Source of the DNA: DATFUL01 sp041499035
Lineage (GTDB): Bacteria > Patescibacteriota > Microgenomatia > UBA8517
Assembly (NCBI GenBank): GCA_041499035.1
Contig: JBGQJK010000036.1
Coordinates: forward strand, 1 to 6,189
Length of the DNA stretch: 6,189 nt
Direction: 5' to 3'
Within the stretch, counting starts at the first letter, position 1. Every line of letters begins with the position of its first letter. The notes beneath the pieces are model-generated. The model made no database searches. It was not told the origin of the DNA and saw nothing but the letters and a program-made list of their open reading frames with translations. Positions 4,618 through 6,189 of the stretch are shown here, piece by piece. Made by a program: the position numbers and the translations under genes.

Positions 4618-6189
4618 TTAAATATCCAATGTTGCCAACTTCGCGTGGGTCTGGATATATTTCTTTCGGGGCGGGACTTCCTCCCCCATCAGCATCTCAA
4701 ACATCTTTCCGGCTTCCTCGACACTTTCCACTGTAACCTGTTTTAGAGTGCGGGTCTCGGGGTTCATGGTTGTGTCCCAAAGCTGGGTGGGATTCATTTC
4801 TCCCAAACCTTTGTAACGCTGGATAGTGACTTTTTGGCCTTTGCTACCTGACATAATAGTATCGCGCTCTTCTTCCGTGTAAGCATATTGCACATCTTTA
4901 CCCATCTGAACCCTAAATAGAGGCGGAAGAGCCATGTAAAGGTAGCCCCTCATTATTATCTCGGGCATGTGTCTGTAGAAGAAAGTTAAAAGAAGAGTTG
5001 AAATATGCGCCCCGTCGACGTCGGCATCCGTCATAATAATAATGCGGTGATAGCGCATTTTATCGTAATTCAGGGTTTCGCCGATTCCCCCACCGAGGGC
5101 AATTATCAAATCTTTGATTTCTTCAAATTTAACTATTTTATCAAGGTGCGCCCGTTCGGTATTTAATATTTTTCCGCCCAAGGGAAGAATAGCCTGATGT
5201 CTTCTATCCCTGCCCTGTTTTGCCGATCCGCCGGCGGAGTCCCCCTCTACTATATATAGTTCGGAAACTTCGGGGTCGCTACTTTGACAGTCGGCAAGCT
5301 TGCCCGGTAGCGTTGCGCCTTCCAAGGCACCCTTCCTAAGAACTGCGTCTTTTGCTGCACGGGCCGCCAAACGGGCTCTTGCTGCCAAAGTAATCTTCTC
5401 CACAACTTTCCGCGCTTCGCTCGGATGTTCCTCAAAATACTGATCAAGACCTTCTTTAACGGCAGTGGCAACAAAGCCCTGAATTTCGGGATTATTTAAC
5501 TTGGCTTTGGTCTGACTTTCAAACTGCAAACTCTCCGACGGCATTTTAACGTAAACTATAGCGGTTAAGCCTTCCTTCATGTCGTCCCCTGTAAGCGCCG
5601 CTTCGTCCTTGCCCCCGCCGTTTTGTAGCTTTTTATAATAATCTGTGATGGCCCGGGTTAAGGCAATTCTAAAACCGGTTACGTGGGTTCCGCCGTCGGT
5701 TGTGTAAATTCCGTTTACATAGCCTTTAACGTTTTCGTTATATGAGTCGGAATACTGAAGCGCAACTTCGCAGGAGATTCCCCCTTCGTCCTTTTGGAAA
5801 TAAATAACATCGTTTAAAACATTTTTTCCTCTATTACTGTGGGCAACCAACGATTTTATACCGCCCTCAAAATAAAATGTGGCCTTGTCCCCGTCGTTTT
5901 CATCCACAAAACGGAATGTTAGACCGGCGATTAGATATGCCCTGTCCCTGAGGAGGTTTTTAACTTTAGTGTTTTCCAAGACTACATCCCCAAAAATTTC
6001 TTTATCGGGAATAAAATTAGTAACAGTTCCCGTCCCTTCAAGTTTTATTCCCCAATCGTCGAGCTGTTTTTGGGATGCAATTGCTATGGGTTTTAGTGCC
6101 AGTCCCCTTTTGTATTCCTGAAAGTGCGCTTTCCCATCCCTGAGGACCACTACTCTAAAATAGCTTGAAAGAGCGTTGACAACAGATGC
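4618..6189 (-). CDS. gyrB: DNA gyrase subunit B, N-terminus outside the window
   Basis: 523 codons, open to the right edge; the first residues read ASVVNALSSYFRV, which is internal to the ATPase domain, so about 115-120 N-terminal residues are missing. A GTG at 6150 is an internal codon, not the start. With GyrA, GyrB introduces negative supercoils into DNA using ATP. In window numbering, the ATPase lid QTK lies at 226-228. The TOPRIM domain has YIVEGDSAGG (catalytic Glu315) and TDADVDGAH (metal-binding Asp388, 390, 392). QRYKGLGEMNP (457-467) and WDTTMNPETRTL mark GyrB rather than ParE. It lacks the long insert of the E. coli protein and ends PPRKKYIQTHAKLATLDI. One oddity is PLGGKILN (336-343), where most GyrB proteins have Arg or Lys in place of the first Gly. 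It is separated from the surface-protein cluster by 126 bases and probably transcribed separately. Confidence 0.97.
   Translation of the reverse strand, partial: ASVVNALSSYFRVVVLRDGKAHFQEYKRGLALKPIAIASQKQLDDWGIKLEGTGTVTNFIPDKEIFGDVVLENTKVKNLLRDRAYLIAGLTFRFVDENDGDKATFYFEGGIKSLVAHSNRGKNVLNDVIYFQKDEGGISCEVALQYSDSYNENVKGYVNGIYTTDGGTHVTGFRIALTRAITDYYKKLQNGGGKDEAALTGDDMKEGLTAIVYVKMPSESLQFESQTKAKLNNPEIQGFVATAVKEGLDQYFEEHPSEARKVVEKITLAARARLAARAAKDAVLRKGALEGATLPGKLADCQSSDPEVSELYIVEGDSAGGSAKQGRDRRHQAILPLGGKILNTERAHLDKIVKFEEIKDLIIALGGGIGETLNYDKMRYHRIIIMTDADVDGAHISTLLLTFFYRHMPEIIMRGYLYMALPPLFRVQMGKDVQYAYTEEERDTIMSGSKGQKVTIQRYKGLGEMNPTQLWDTTMNPETRTLKQVTVESVEEAGKMFEMLMGEEVPPRKKYIQTHAKLATLDI

Noticed and set aside
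5250..5474. Minus-strand alternative frame within gyrB
   Set aside because: It overlaps the conserved TOPRIM-proximal part of gyrB in another frame and has no features of its own.
6148..6150. GTG as the start of gyrB
   Set aside because: The frame continues upstream to the window edge with conserved GyrB sequence (ASVVNALS), so this codon is internal.

Overview
The window is one strand of a bacterial chromosome: all six genes are read right to left (minus strand), packed with short gaps. It suggests a Patescibacteria/CPR bacterium, perhaps of the Microgenomates branch. The reasons are small secreted proteins with 'AFFSDTE' signal peptides, long Pro-Thr tails, a short-form GyrB, a stand-alone TrpR-like regulator, and weak or variable ribosome binding sites. 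This placement is an inference from gene style, not from a marker tree. The coding style is similar throughout and there is no sign of an insertion sequence, phage, tRNA, rRNA or CRISPR.

Layout from right to left. (1) 6189-4618: the last 523 codons of gyrB (DNA gyrase subunit B); the first ~115-120 residues lie outside the window. (2) 4617-4495: a gap with a promoter (TTGACA / extended -10) pointing into the next genes. (3) 4491-425: a four-gene cluster with gaps of 16, 77 and 5 bases. It holds two paralogous TasA/camelysin-like secreted proteins, a SipW-type signal peptidase, and a secreted protein with a TasA-like domain plus Asp/His-rich and Pro-Thr-rich segments. The content resembles the Bacillus tapA-sipW-tasA locus, which exports the biofilm fibre protein TasA. 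(4) 424-287: a gap with a consensus promoter whose -10 lies inside a perfect 28-bp palindrome. (5) 286-1: the start of a Trp-repressor-family (TrpR/YerC-like) gene that runs off the left edge.

The most notable gene is the signal peptidase (1192-2160). After its catalytic domain and second membrane helix, the same polypeptide carries a complete SipW-type signal peptide (hydrophobic helix, then TTA/FFSDSE) and a ~136-residue extracellular domain. Protease and apparent substrate are thus fused in one chain, with a topology that puts the cleavage site on the same side as the active site. An A9 tract sits exactly at the cytoplasmic hinge, where slippage in either direction would give a free protease without the passenger.

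Proposed working (inference): the two TasA-like proteins are made from the promoter near 4540, exported by Sec, and trimmed by the SipW-like enzyme. They then assemble on the cell surface, perhaps with the C-terminal lectin-like domain of the first protein exposed and the fourth protein as an accessory. A 10-bp hairpin between the second structural gene and the peptidase gene may set their relative expression. The TrpR-like gene has its own promoter and probably represses itself through the palindrome.
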